Part shown: positions 17,579 through 25,259 of the stretch, in pieces
Layout: each line of letters begins with the position of its first letter
How positions within the stretch are numbered: position 1 is the stretch's first letter
From: Acidobacteriota bacterium
GTDB lineage: Bacteria > Acidobacteriota > Thermoanaerobaculia > Multivoradales > J023
Length of the DNA stretch: 64,000 nt
Reading direction: 5' to 3'
Assembly (NCBI GenBank): GCA_029263395.1
Contig: JAJCXO010000121.1
Location: 17,848 to 81,847 of the forward strand
Translations under genes and position numbers: made by a program
The notes under the pieces: model-generated
Databases searched by the model: none
Told to the model about the DNA's origin: nothing
What the model saw: the letters and a program-made list of their open reading frames with translations, nothing else

Positions 17579-18543
17579 GATGAACTCTCTTCCGGCGCAC
17601 CGTTCCCTGTTGAGACCTCCCCTGTTGAGACCTCCTCAGGACGGAGCGACTGGGTGTCGAGGACAACCAAGGTGCCGCAGCCTTCGTTGGTGAAGACCTC
17701 GAGTAAGAGGCTGTCGGTGACTTTCCAGGAGATCACGTGGACCCGTGCAACGCCGCCGTTGAGTGCATCACTGATCGCTGAGACCTTGGGTAACATGCCG
17801 TCGGCCAGTGAGCCTGCTTGGCGTAGGGTGTCGAGTCCTTGCACATCGGTGTACGACACCAGGCTGGCGGGATCGTTGCGGTCTTCGAGGATGCCGGGAG
17901 CACCGGTGAGGAGCACCAGTTTGGCGGCTTTTAGCTCGGTCGCAAGCTTGGCGGCGACACTGTCGGCGTTGACGTTCAAGATCTCGCCACTGTCGTCGGC
18001 CGACAGCGAACTGACGACCGGTACAAAACGATCGTCCAAGATGTGTTCGAGGACCTCGGATTTAACCGCCACAATGTCGCCGACATAACCGTAGTCGACG
18101 GTGCCTTCCGTGGTGGTTTCGACGGGCGGGCGGCGCCGTGCTCGAATCAATCCGGCATCAACCCCTGAAATCCCAAGCGCAGGAATCTCGAGCTCGCGAC
18201 AGGCGGCGACGATCTGGGTGTTGACGTGGCCGTTGAGGGCCATGGTGGCAACGTCGCGGGTTGCCTCGTCGGTCACCCGTCGACCTTCGACGAAGCGTGT
18301 TTCCAGGCCGAGCCGCGATGCCAAGTCGGTCGCCTGGCCGCCGCCACCGTGAACCACCACAACCCGAATGCCGAGGCGATGGAGAAGACCCACCTGCTCC
18401 ATCAAGGCGCGGATACGTTTGCGATTGGCGACCACATCGCCGCCAGCTTTGATGACGAAGGTGCTGCCTTGGAAGAGGCGTAAATACGGTGCCGCGGCAC
18501 GCAGTGCCGCAACCGCGATGTGCCGATCATGTTCGGTGGTCAT
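17575..18543 (-). CDS. argB: Acetylglutamate kinase
   Basis: 322 residues from the ATG at 18543, preceded by GAGGAAT 6-7 bases upstream. A longer frame to 18618 would run into argD and is not preferred. Motifs: FVIKAGGDVVAN (phosphate binding), VVVVHGGGGQATDLASRLG, ALGISGVDAGLI and ILNVNADSVAAKLATEL. It phosphorylates N-acetylglutamate. The C-terminal tail contains a perfect 15-bp duplication (17606-17635) giving EVSTG-EVSTG and looks dispensable. It sits 16 bp after argD and overlaps the next gene by 4 bp. Confidence 0.96.
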   Translation of the reverse strand: MTTEHDRHIAVAALRAAAPYLRLFQGSTFVIKAGGDVVANRKRIRALMEQVGLLHRLGIRVVVVHGGGGQATDLASRLGLETRFVEGRRVTDEATRDVATMALNGHVNTQIVAACRELEIPALGISGVDAGLIRARRRPPVETTTEGTVDYGYVGDIVAVKSEVLEHILDDRFVPVVSSLSADDSGEILNVNADSVAAKLATELKAAKLVLLTGAPGILEDRNDPASLVSYTDVQGLDTLRQAGSLADGMLPKVSAISDALNGGVARVHVISWKVTDSLLLEVFTNEGCGTLVVLDTQSLRPEEVSTGEVSTGNGAPEESSS

Positions 18544-18559
18544 ATTCGATTCCTCGAAT

Positions 18560-19705
18560 TCAGAGTGCTGGCGGAATATCTGCAAGTGCCTGTTCCAACG
18601 CTTCGACCTCGGCTTCACCGAGGGTGAGCGGTGGCATCAAGCGCACGATGTTGGGATCGGAAGCACCGCCCGCCAAAATGCCGCGTTGGCGCAGTGCAGG
18701 CAACACGTCGCGGGCCGGGCGATCACAGCGCAGGCCGAGCAAGAAGCCCCGGCCTTGGATCTCTCGTACCGGGCCGACGAGGCAACGATCTTGGATCCTG
18801 CGGCCAAGCCTAGCCACCTGTTCGAGGACACCGGGAGCACTCAAACATTCGACGACGGTCCAGATGCCGACGCAGGCTAACGGTCCGCCGCCAAACGTCG
18901 TGCCCAAGGAGCCTTTCGGCAAAGCATCGGCAAGTTCGGCTGAGGCCAGTACCGCGCCGGCAGGGAAGCCGCCAGCCAGTCCCTTGGCGGTGGTGAGGAG
19001 GTCGGGGGTCACCCCGGCGTCCTCGATCGCAAAGGCGGTCCCGGTGCGACCCATGCCGCACTGTACCTCGTCGGCGATCAGCAAGGCACCATGATGTTCG
19101 GTCGCCGAGCGCGCTGTCCGCAACATCTCGCGGCTGAGCGTCCGGGCGCCAGCAATGCCCTGCACCGGTTCGAGAATCACTGCCGCGGTGGTGTCATCGA
19201 TCGTTGCTGCTAAGGCTTCGGGATCGTCCGGCGGCACCCATTGCACGTCGAACGGAGACCGCGGGAAGGCGTACCAGGAATCGTGGCCATGGGTGCAAGC
19301 ACCCGCTGCCGCGGAACGACCGTGAAACCCGCCTTCCAGCGCAACCACCTGGGTCCGCCCGGAGGTATCGGACCCTCGAAACGCCAGGCGTAAGGCGTTT
19401 TCGTTGGCTTCAGCACCGGAGTTGACGAGAAACACCCGGTCGAGTCCGGGAGGTGCAAACTTGGCGAGCGCCTCGCAGGCATCCCGTCGTTCCTGAAGCT
19501 CAACCAGGTTGGTCTGGAAGATCAACCGTTCGGCTTGCTCCGCCAGCGCGGAAACCAGCCGGGGATGACGGTAACCGAGGGCCGCAACGGCGTGGCCGCC
19601 GTAGAAGTCGATCAGCTCATGGCCGTCCCGGGTGAGGACGCGGCTGCCCGCGCCCTCGACGATTTCGAGATCGAGCCGGTGGTAAACCGGAAATTCGTAA
19701 GACAT
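18560..19705 (-). CDS. argD: Acetylornithine aminotransferase
   Basis: 381 residues. A PLP-dependent class III aminotransferase: NSGAEANENALRLA, LLIADEVQCGMGRTG and the Schiff-base lysine region LLTTAKGLAGGFPAGA are all present, as is the C-terminal GILAGGASDPNIVRLMPPL. It converts N-acetylglutamate semialdehyde to N-acetylornithine. The short length suits ArgD better than the larger ornithine or GABA enzymes, and the operon context settles it. Confidence 0.95.
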   Translation of the reverse strand: MSYEFPVYHRLDLEIVEGAGSRVLTRDGHELIDFYGGHAVAALGYRHPRLVSALAEQAERLIFQTNLVELQERRDACEALAKFAPPGLDRVFLVNSGAEANENALRLAFRGSDTSGRTQVVALEGGFHGRSAAAGACTHGHDSWYAFPRSPFDVQWVPPDDPEALAATIDDTTAAVILEPVQGIAGARTLSREMLRTARSATEHHGALLIADEVQCGMGRTGTAFAIEDAGVTPDLLTTAKGLAGGFPAGAVLASAELADALPKGSLGTTFGGGPLACVGIWTVVECLSAPGVLEQVARLGRRIQDRCLVGPVREIQGRGFLLGLRCDRPARDVLPALRQRGILAGGASDPNIVRLMPPLTLGEAEVEALEQALADIPPAL

Positions 19706-19729
19706 GGTGCACCCAAATGATTCGCTCCG

Positions 19730-20932
19730 TTATTCACCTTCAGAAATACGTTTGGCGCCCATGGTTCGCAAGCGCAGCGCTTGCAGACGGATGAAGCCGC
19801 CAGCGTCGGCCTGGTTGTAAACCTCGTCGGCTTCGAAGGTGGCGATCTTCTCGTCGTAGAGCGTATGGGTGTGAGACCGGCGACCTTCGACGGAGACGCG
19901 CCCTTTGTAGAGCTTCATCCGCGCCTCGCCGTTGACCCGTTCCTGAACCGAGTCCATGAACGACTGTAGAGCCTCGCGCTCGGGACTGAACCACAGACCG
20001 TTGTAGACGATTGCGGCGAACTTTGGCGACAACTCGTCTCGTAGGTGTTGGACTTCGCGATCCAGGGTGATCGACTCCACTGCCCGGTGAGCATGGAGCA
20101 GGATCGTGCAGCCCGGGGTCTCGTACACGCCGCGGCTCTTCATACCGAGAAAGCGGTTCTCGACGATGTCGATCCGGCCGATGCCATGGCGTCCACCGAG
20201 TTGATTGAGCTTCTCCACCAACTCGACCGGACCGAGCTCTTCGCCGTTGACCGCCACCGGTGTACCTTGCTCGAAGCGGATCGTGACCAACTCGGGAGTG
20301 TCGGGCGCTGCTTCGGGGTCGGTGGTCATGCGGAACATGCCGGCTGGTGGACCCACCCAAGGGTCTTCGAGCACACCACCTTCGTAGGAGATGTGCATCA
20401 GGTTGGCATCCATCGAATATTCGGGCTTGGGTGCCGCCGCCAGGTTGAGATTGTGCTCCTGAGCGTAGGCCATCAGGTCCGAGCGTCCCTTGAACTCCCA
20501 TTTCCGCCACGGCGCAATGATGCGGATGTCGGGCTGCAAGGCGTATGCTGCCAGTTCGAAACGGATTTGATCGTTCCCCTTGCCGGTGGCACCATGGGCG
20601 ATGGTGTCGGCGCCGAGGCGCTTGGCGGCACGCATCAAGCCTCGAGCGATGACTGGTCGTGCCAAGGCAGTGCCCATCAAGTAGTACCACTCGTACACGG
20701 CGTTGGCGCGCAAGGCGGGAAAGATGCAATCACGGGCAAACTCTTCCCGCAGATCTTCCACAATGATCTCGCTGGCGCCGGTTTCGATCGCCGCTTGCCG
20801 CGCCGCTTCCACCTCACCGCCTTGTCCGACGTCGGCCATGTAGGCCACCACCTCGGCGTTGTAGGTCTCGCGGATCCAATGCAGGATCACCGAGGTGTCG
20901 AGACCGCCAGAATATGCCAATACGACTTTCAT
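19730..20932 (-). CDS. argG: Argininosuccinate synthase
   Basis: 400 residues from the ATG at 20932 ([20 protein letters not shown]), the exact family start and usual length; the longer frame to 21076 lies inside argR. It joins citrulline and aspartate using ATP. The ATP pyrophosphatase loop [23 protein letters not shown] and [14 protein letters not shown] are conserved. GGAGA lies about 9 bases upstream. It follows argR by 4 bp. Confidence 0.97.
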   Translation of the reverse strand: MKVVLAYSGGLDTSVILHWIRETYNAEVVAYMADVGQGGEVEAARQAAIETGASEIIVEDLREEFARDCIFPALRANAVYEWYYLMGTALARPVIARGLMRAAKRLGADTIAHGATGKGNDQIRFELAAYALQPDIRIIAPWRKWEFKGRSDLMAYAQEHNLNLAAAPKPEYSMDANLMHISYEGGVLEDPWVGPPAGMFRMTTDPEAAPDTPELVTIRFEQGTPVAVNGEELGPVELVEKLNQLGGRHGIGRIDIVENRFLGMKSRGVYETPGCTILLHAHRAVESITLDREVQHLRDELSPKFAAIVYNGLWFSPEREALQSFMDSVQERVNGEARMKLYKGRVSVEGRRSHTHTLYDEKIATFEADEVYNQADAGGFIRLQALRLRTMGAKRISEGE

Positions 20933-20936
20933 CGTC

Positions 20937-21407
20937 TCAAGTCTCCAAAAGGTTTTCGAGTTGCTGAGCCAGCGCTGCGCCGCCGACCGGATCCTGGGTA
21001 ATGACCAACACGGTGTCGTCACCCCCCACGGATCCCAGAACACCATCGAGGGCCGCGGCGTCGAGTGCCGCGGCAACCGGGCTGGCGGAGCCCGGATCCA
21101 TCTTCAGAACCACCAAATTTGCTGAGCTGCCAATCTCGTTGACGAATTCCTTCATACGACGAGCAAGGTTGCGGATCGCGCCGGAGTGACGCTCGAGATC
21201 GGCCGCGATGACATACCGTTCACTGCCGTCCTCACCGACCAACTTGTCGGCGCCGAGGGTCGTCAGGTCACGCGACACCGTCGCCTGAGTGACGTGATGT
21301 CCACGCTCTCCCAGCCGTTGTACGAGCTCTTCTTGGCTGCCGATCTCATGTTGAGCGAGTAGCCGCCTGAGGATCACTAGTCGGGCTGCCGAACGATTCT
21401 TTTTCAT
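20937..21407 (-). CDS. argR: Arginine repressor
   Basis: 156 residues. The N-terminal winged helix ([32 protein letters not shown]) and the C-terminal arginine-binding, hexamerisation domain ([41 protein letters not shown]) are typical. It is the first gene of the arg operon and so probably represses itself and the pathway when arginine is plentiful. Confidence 0.96.
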   Translation of the reverse strand: MKKNRSAARLVILRRLLAQHEIGSQEELVQRLGERGHHVTQATVSRDLTTLGADKLVGEDGSERYVIAADLERHSGAIRNLARRMKEFVNEIGSSANLVVLKMDPGSASPVAAALDAAALDGVLGSVGGDDTVLVITQDPVGGAALAQQLENLLET

Positions 21408-21431
21408 GAAGGGAGGTCTCCGTGAGTCGTC

Positions 21432-21474
21432 ATACGCATATACGTATAGTGACTCTGGTAGAGCATGATGTCAA
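21432..21474 (-). promoter_or_regulatory. Promoter and candidate ArgR box of the arginine operon
   Basis: On the minus strand a perfect TTGACA (21469-21474) is followed 17-20 bp later by weak -10 candidates (CACTAT, TATACG). Overlapping the -10 region is the inverted repeat ATACG-CATATA-CGTAT (21432-21447), an AT-rich palindrome of the size of an ARG box. Its overlap with the -10 fits repression by ArgR. The exact -10 is uncertain. Confidence 0.5.
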
Positions 21475-21708
21475 CCCTCTTGGCGTGTTGAAATCGCTCC
21501 GCTATGCTTTTGTTGAGCATGCATGCCAGCCTGCGCTGGCTCTGCTCTTGGATGCGATCCTCGGATATCATCGAGGGCGCTGGCGGCTGTCGAGCCGTTG
21601 CAGATCATCTCGATGAGAGGCCGAATAAAGCCGTCGATCCGGTCTTCGATCAAACGGTATGCCTGCTAACCTGATCGGGGTGGTTAGACGCCAACCGTCA
21701 CGCCACGC

Positions 21709-21918
21709 GATGCGTCGAGCAGTTTGGACGCCAGAATCGCCAAAACATCGGATGTGTCGAGCAGTTTGGACGCCAGAATCGCCAAAACATCGGATGTGTC
21801 GAGCAGTTTGGACGCCAGAATCGCCAAAACATCGGATGCGTCGAGCAGTTCGGACGCCAGAATCGCCAAGACATCGGATGCGTCGAGGAGTTTGGACGCC
21901 ACAATCCTCGAAACATCA
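21709..21918. repeat. Tandem array of five 42-bp units
   Basis: Units start at 21709, 21751, 21793, 21835 and 21877. Each begins GATGYGTCGAGCAGT and ends CATCG; the first three are nearly identical and the fifth is the most diverged. 42 bp is 14 codons and four helical turns. Because the unit is a multiple of three, frames stay open on both strands (a 14-residue SDVLAILASKLLDA-type repeat on the minus strand), but no ribosome site supports translation. Function unknown. Confidence 0.85.
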
Positions 21919-22178
21919 GTGAACGACGTCTTCCCTCCGGCCAGCAGGGTGGATCCGAAGCTCGACAACACATTCCGAGCCTGTTTTTAGGAGCGCAGGA
22001 GCGTCAACGACGCACTGTTGGTGTGTCCCTCCGCTGATTTTCGGCTCTCCTACGTCTCACTTGACCCGGTGGCGATCGTAGTTCAGCGGGACAACACGTC
22101 CGCTAGCCCATCGGCCGTGCGATCGACGTTCGTCTGGGCTGTTGAACGAGGGGTTAAACCCTAGCGCCTTGGCCTAGC

Positions 22179-22562
22179 CGGATCGCCTCGACGAGCCGGG
22201 TCAGGCTGTTTCGTCACTTGCCGAATCGCCTCGCCGAGCCATGTCAGGCCGTTTCGTCACTTGCCGAATCGCTTCGACGAGCCATACCAGGCCGTTTCGT
22301 CACTTGCCGAATCGCCTCGCCGAGCCATGTCAGGCCGTTTCGTCACTTGCCGAATCGCCTTGACGAGGCGCGTCAGTCTGTTTCGTCACTTGCCGAATCG
22401 CCTTGACGAGGCGCGTCAAACGGCGTTGTCATGCCAAAATCGATCAGCCGAGGTCCGTCAAACCGTGTCGGCACTCGACGAATCGACGGCGAGCCTCCGT
22501 CTGATCGATTCGGCATCTGCAAATCGGATGTACGAGCCGCGTCACCGCGCTTCGGCATCTGT
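22179..22562. repeat. Tandem array of 43-bp units, decaying rightward
   Basis: Five exact-length units start at 22179, 22222, 22265, 22308 and 22351. A sixth begins at 22394 and is slightly shorter. Three or four diverged 42-43-bp units follow to about 22562. The core is CGAATCGCCTCGCCGAGCC followed by a GTCAGGCCGTTTCGTCACTTGC half. A near-palindromic segment in each unit varies as CCTCGCCGAG, CTTCGACGAG or CCTTGACGAGG. As 43 is not a multiple of three, the array is non-coding. There are no spacers, so it is not CRISPR. Confidence 0.85.
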
Positions 22563-22564
22563 AG

Positions 22565-22702
22565 ATTCTAGCGGAGGCCGTCAAGGCCCGATGCGGCCAT
22601 ATCGTGACATACAATCAACGTGACTTCGAAGGTTCCGAGAATTTCGGGGTCGCCGTCGTCACACCCGGGCAGTTGCTCCACGAGATAGGAGTCATCCCAT
22701 GA
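22565..22702 (+). pseudogene. C-terminal remnant of a PIN-domain toxin
   Basis: The frame ending at the TGA 22700-22702 encodes 45 residues: ILAEAVKARCGHIVTYNQRD, then FEGSENFGVAVVTPGQLLHE and IGVIP. IVTYNQRDF matches the last acidic motif of PIN ribonucleases (IVTxNxRDF) and VVTPGQLL is a typical ending. An in-frame TAG lies at 22562, and the rest of the gene is replaced by the 43-bp array. The stop overlaps the start of the next antitoxin gene (ATGA), showing the two were once a toxin-first pair. Confidence 0.75.
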
Positions 22703-22935
22703 GCACAGTCAGCGTACATCTCTCCAAGTCTCTCCACGAGCAGGCGGCGGCTGTCGCAACGCAGGAGGGCGTTTCGATGGGACAGTTCGTCGCCATGGCA
22801 GTGGCGGAGAAGGTCGCGACGCTCAGGACAGTGGACTACCTGAGGGAGCGGGCCAAGCGCGGCAGCCGGGAGAAGTTGCTGGCGGTCCTTCAGAAAGCGC
22901 CCGATGTGGAGCCCGACGAGATGGATCGTCTTTGA
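22699..22935 (+). CDS. Orphan ribbon-helix-helix antitoxin (HicB/CopG-like)
   Basis: 78 residues: MSTVSVHLSKSLHEQAAAVATQEGVSMGQFVAMAVAEKVATL has the strand-helix-helix pattern of RHH antitoxins, with a charged tail ending DVEPDEMDRL. Its ATG overlaps the stop of the PIN remnant, so its toxin partner is lost. It may persist as an anti-toxin against paralogues, or simply be decaying. GATAGGAG lies just upstream. Confidence 0.75.
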   Translation: MSTVSVHLSKSLHEQAAAVATQEGVSMGQFVAMAVAEKVATLRTVDYLRERAKRGSREKLLAVLQKAPDVEPDEMDRL

Positions 22936-22978
22936 TCCTGGTGTCGGGCCAAGCGCGAAGCGATGGCGTTGGGTTGAC

Positions 22979-23515
22979 CTAAGCCGACACGAGGTCGTAG
23001 TCCAACATGGCGTCACCATCGAAGATGAAACGCCCTTTGAGGGTTTTGCCAGCGAGCATCAACGGCAGCCAGATCTGATCGTCTGCCCACATTTCGTCGT
23101 AGGGAATCTGATCGAGCGCGGTCCACAGCGGGATCGCCTCGTCGGTCTCTTGCGGCTCGCCCTGGCAGTCGGTGGCCGAGAAGACGTGGACGTGGATCGA
23201 GTAGCCGTCGACGAATTGGAACAGTAACTCACCCCGTTGATCGAGACCGGTGGGGGTGACCAACAGCTCTTCTTCGACCTCGCGGATGGCACACTCGAGG
23301 GCCGACTCGCCGGGATCGATTTTGCCGCCTGGCCCGTTGATTTTGCCGGCGCCGAGGCCGCGCCTCTTGCGGATCAGCAGCACCTGGCCATCGCGAATTA
23401 CGAACACCAGGGTGGCGTGGTTGACTGGCTGCCAGGTTTGCCAGTCGATTTCGCTGAGTTTCCTGGGTACTTTGGCCTGTGTCGGTGCTGTGGCCAGCGT
23501 CGGTGCGGTGTCCAT
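22979..23515 (-). CDS. Nudix hydrolase, MTH1-like (oxidised purine nucleoside triphosphatase)
   Basis: 178 residues. The Nudix box reads [24 protein letters not shown]; the usual Gly after EE is replaced by Leu. The C-terminal half ([36 protein letters not shown]...LDY) tracks animal MTH1 (NUDT1) closely, including the Trp-x-Asp-Asp of the base-recognition pocket and the Asn in the KINGPGGK strand. MTH1 enzymes hydrolyse 8-oxo-dGTP and 2-hydroxy-dATP to keep them out of DNA. Substrate is inferred. The N-terminal 20 residues are extra. The gene is followed by, and unrelated to, an RHH orphan. Confidence 0.88.
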   Translation of the reverse strand: MDTAPTLATAPTQAKVPRKLSEIDWQTWQPVNHATLVFVIRDGQVLLIRKRRGLGAGKINGPGGKIDPGESALECAIREVEEELLVTPTGLDQRGELLFQFVDGYSIHVHVFSATDCQGEPQETDEAIPLWTALDQIPYDEMWADDQIWLPLMLAGKTLKGRFIFDGDAMLDYDLVSA

Positions 23516-23539
23516 GGTGGCGCTGACGGTATCAGCGCC

Positions 23540-24289
23540 TCACTCCCAACGGAAGATCTTCGCCGACACCGCGGTGCAGAGAGTGAAGTTCGCCAACAGC
23601 GCTCCAACTTCGAGCAGTTGCTGCGACCATGGCTCGCCACTCCAGATGCCTTGCAGAAGCGAGACCGCGTGGGTGACCGGCGACAACATGGCGACGTTCT
23701 GCCAGATTGGAGCAAAGGCGTCGAGAGGTACAAACAATCCTGAGATTGCGAGTAGGGGATAGAGAATTGCACCGGCCACCGGCTGCGCAAACCGTGCGGT
23801 GGGGACGGCGCTGGCGATGACAAATCCCAGCGAGAGGATGCTGGTGGTCGCCAGCAGGAGTGCGAGGGTAAAACTGAGCAGGTTGGTTTCGAGCTCGATG
23901 GGGTAAAACCGTTTACCGGCGAGAAACAACAAGCCGAGGGTGAAGGCGGTCAGCGAGAGCTTGAGGAAGACGTGTGCCGTTAGGATGGTCTGGGGACTCA
24001 GCGGGGTTGCCTTCAAACGCTTGAGGATGCCTCCCTCGCGATAGATCGAGATGATCGAAATGAGCGAGGTTGCGGCGGAGAACGCCATCATCATGGAAGC
24101 GAACACCGGCAGCGTTACCTGGACGAAGGTTGTGAGCCGTTGCGCCTGATCCATCCTCGGTCCAATGGAGCGACCGAGGAGGAGGAAAATGATCAGCGGC
24201 ACGCCGATGGTGGCGAGCAGGCCCAGCGGTTCACGGATGAACACCTTGAGCTCGATCCAGGTCAGTTTCCAGAAGCCGCGCAAGATCAT
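23540..24289 (-). CDS. ABC-2 type transporter permease
   Basis: 249 residues from the ATG at 24289, 2 bp after the ATPase stop; an upstream in-frame extension lies inside the ATPase. Six hydrophobic segments are visible (LLATIGVPLIIFLLLG, FASMMMAFSAATSLISII, LSLTAFTLGLLFLAG, LLSFTLALLLATTSILSLGFVIASAV, AGAILYPLLAISGLFVPL, LLEVGALLANFTLCTAVSA), as in ABC-2 exporters. With the ATPase it forms a simple exporter of unknown substrate. Confidence 0.88.
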   Translation of the reverse strand: MILRGFWKLTWIELKVFIREPLGLLATIGVPLIIFLLLGRSIGPRMDQAQRLTTFVQVTLPVFASMMMAFSAATSLISIISIYREGGILKRLKATPLSPQTILTAHVFLKLSLTAFTLGLLFLAGKRFYPIELETNLLSFTLALLLATTSILSLGFVIASAVPTARFAQPVAGAILYPLLAISGLFVPLDAFAPIWQNVAMLSPVTHAVSLLQGIWSGEPWSQQLLEVGALLANFTLCTAVSAKIFRWE

Positions 24290-24291
24290 CG

Positions 24292-25206
24292 TTAGTCTCG
24301 AATCCCGTGGCCGGTGAGCTCTAAGAAGACGTCCTCTAGGGTGGGCAGGATGGTGCGGAAGTCGGTGACGCGAATGGACTGCTGGGAAATGCACTGGATG
24401 ACTTCGGTGACAAAGTCATCACCCTGGCCTGCCAGGGTGTACGTCCGGTCTGCGCGCTGCACCGAGTCCAATCCCTGGATAGTCTGGAAGGTGTCGGTGG
24501 ATCCGTCCCAATCGGTTGAGAATGCGACTGAGCGTTGTGGGCAGTGGCGGCGCACCAAGGCAGCTGGGGTGTCGATTTCGATCACCCGTCCATGTTCGAT
24601 GATTGCAACCCGGTCACACAGCCGTTCTGCCTCCTCCATCAAGTGGGTGGTCAGCAGGACGGTTTTGCCTTGGTCCCGGATGTCCGTGATCAGTGACCAG
24701 ATGGTGCGGCGGGCTTGAGGATCGAGCCCGGTAGTCAGCTCGTCGAGGAACACCAGCTCGGGGTCATGGATCAGCGCCAGGGCAATGAACAGACGTTGCT
24801 TTTGGCCGCCCGACAGGGTCATGAACCAGGCGTCACGTTTGGTGTCGAGCCCCAGGCGTTCGAGTAAGGCGTCGCCATCCACCGTTTGGGGATAAAGCGA
24901 GGCCCAAAGGTCCACCGCTTCCCACACTTTGATGCGTTTCTGAAGGTGAGCCTGCTGGAGCTGGACGCCGATGCGATTCTGCAACTCGTCGGCGTCTTTG
25001 GCTGGATCCTTCGACAACACCCGGATGGTACCGCGATCCGGCTGCCGCAGCCCCTCGGTGCACTCCATCGTGGTCGTTTTGCCGGCACCGTTGGGGCCGA
25101 TCAAGCCGAAGATCTCGCCTTCCAAAACTTCGAAAGACACATCGTCCACCGCCACGGTGGAACCGTAAACCTTCCTCAGGCCCTGCACACTGACAACAGA
25201 TGGCAT
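24292..25206 (-). CDS. ABC transporter ATP-binding protein (ABC-2/drug-type exporter)
   Basis: 304 residues. Walker A IGPNGAGKTTT, signature LSGGQKQRLFIA, Walker B LVFLDELTTGLD and the switch histidine LLTTHLMEEAE are intact. The glutamate after the Walker B Asp is present, though the usual DEPTTGLD is DELTTGLD. The C-terminal 80 residues form the extra domain seen in CcmA/DrrA-type exporters. It pairs with the adjacent permease. Confidence 0.92.
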   Translation of the reverse strand: MPSVVSVQGLRKVYGSTVAVDDVSFEVLEGEIFGLIGPNGAGKTTTMECTEGLRQPDRGTIRVLSKDPAKDADELQNRIGVQLQQAHLQKRIKVWEAVDLWASLYPQTVDGDALLERLGLDTKRDAWFMTLSGGQKQRLFIALALIHDPELVFLDELTTGLDPQARRTIWSLITDIRDQGKTVLLTTHLMEEAERLCDRVAIIEHGRVIEIDTPAALVRRHCPQRSVAFSTDWDGSTDTFQTIQGLDSVQRADRTYTLAGQGDDFVTEVIQCISQQSIRVTDFRTILPTLEDVFLELTGHGIRD

Positions 25207-25259
25207 TCCGCGATTATAGAGGGTCCGTGGGGCCAGGTCTGCGAGGCCGAGCCTGCGGG

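Larger units (their letters stand above)
21408..22698. other. Long non-coding stretch upstream of argR: promoter, two repeat arrays, toxin stump
   Basis: No complete gene is supported in this 1.29-kb stretch. From left to right it holds the arg promoter, a GCCAGC-CTGC-GCTGGC palindrome at 21525-21540, five 42-bp tandem units, about 260 bp with no recognisable signal, a 43-bp array that decays rightward, and the coding remnant of a PIN toxin. The open frames within the arrays follow from repeat length and composition. Confidence 0.6.

Noticed and set aside
20045..21001. 318-codon plus-strand frame opposite argG
   Set aside because: It is the antisense of argG and argR, with no homology or ribosome site; a composition effect of high-GC coding DNA.
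21684..21971. 95-codon minus-strand frame with 14-residue amphipathic repeats across the 42-bp array
   Set aside because: GTG start with no ribosome site. Frames stay open on both strands simply because 42 is a multiple of three.
21709..22562. The 42-bp and 43-bp arrays as CRISPR arrays
   Set aside because: Units are directly abutting with no unique spacers, and no cas genes are near.
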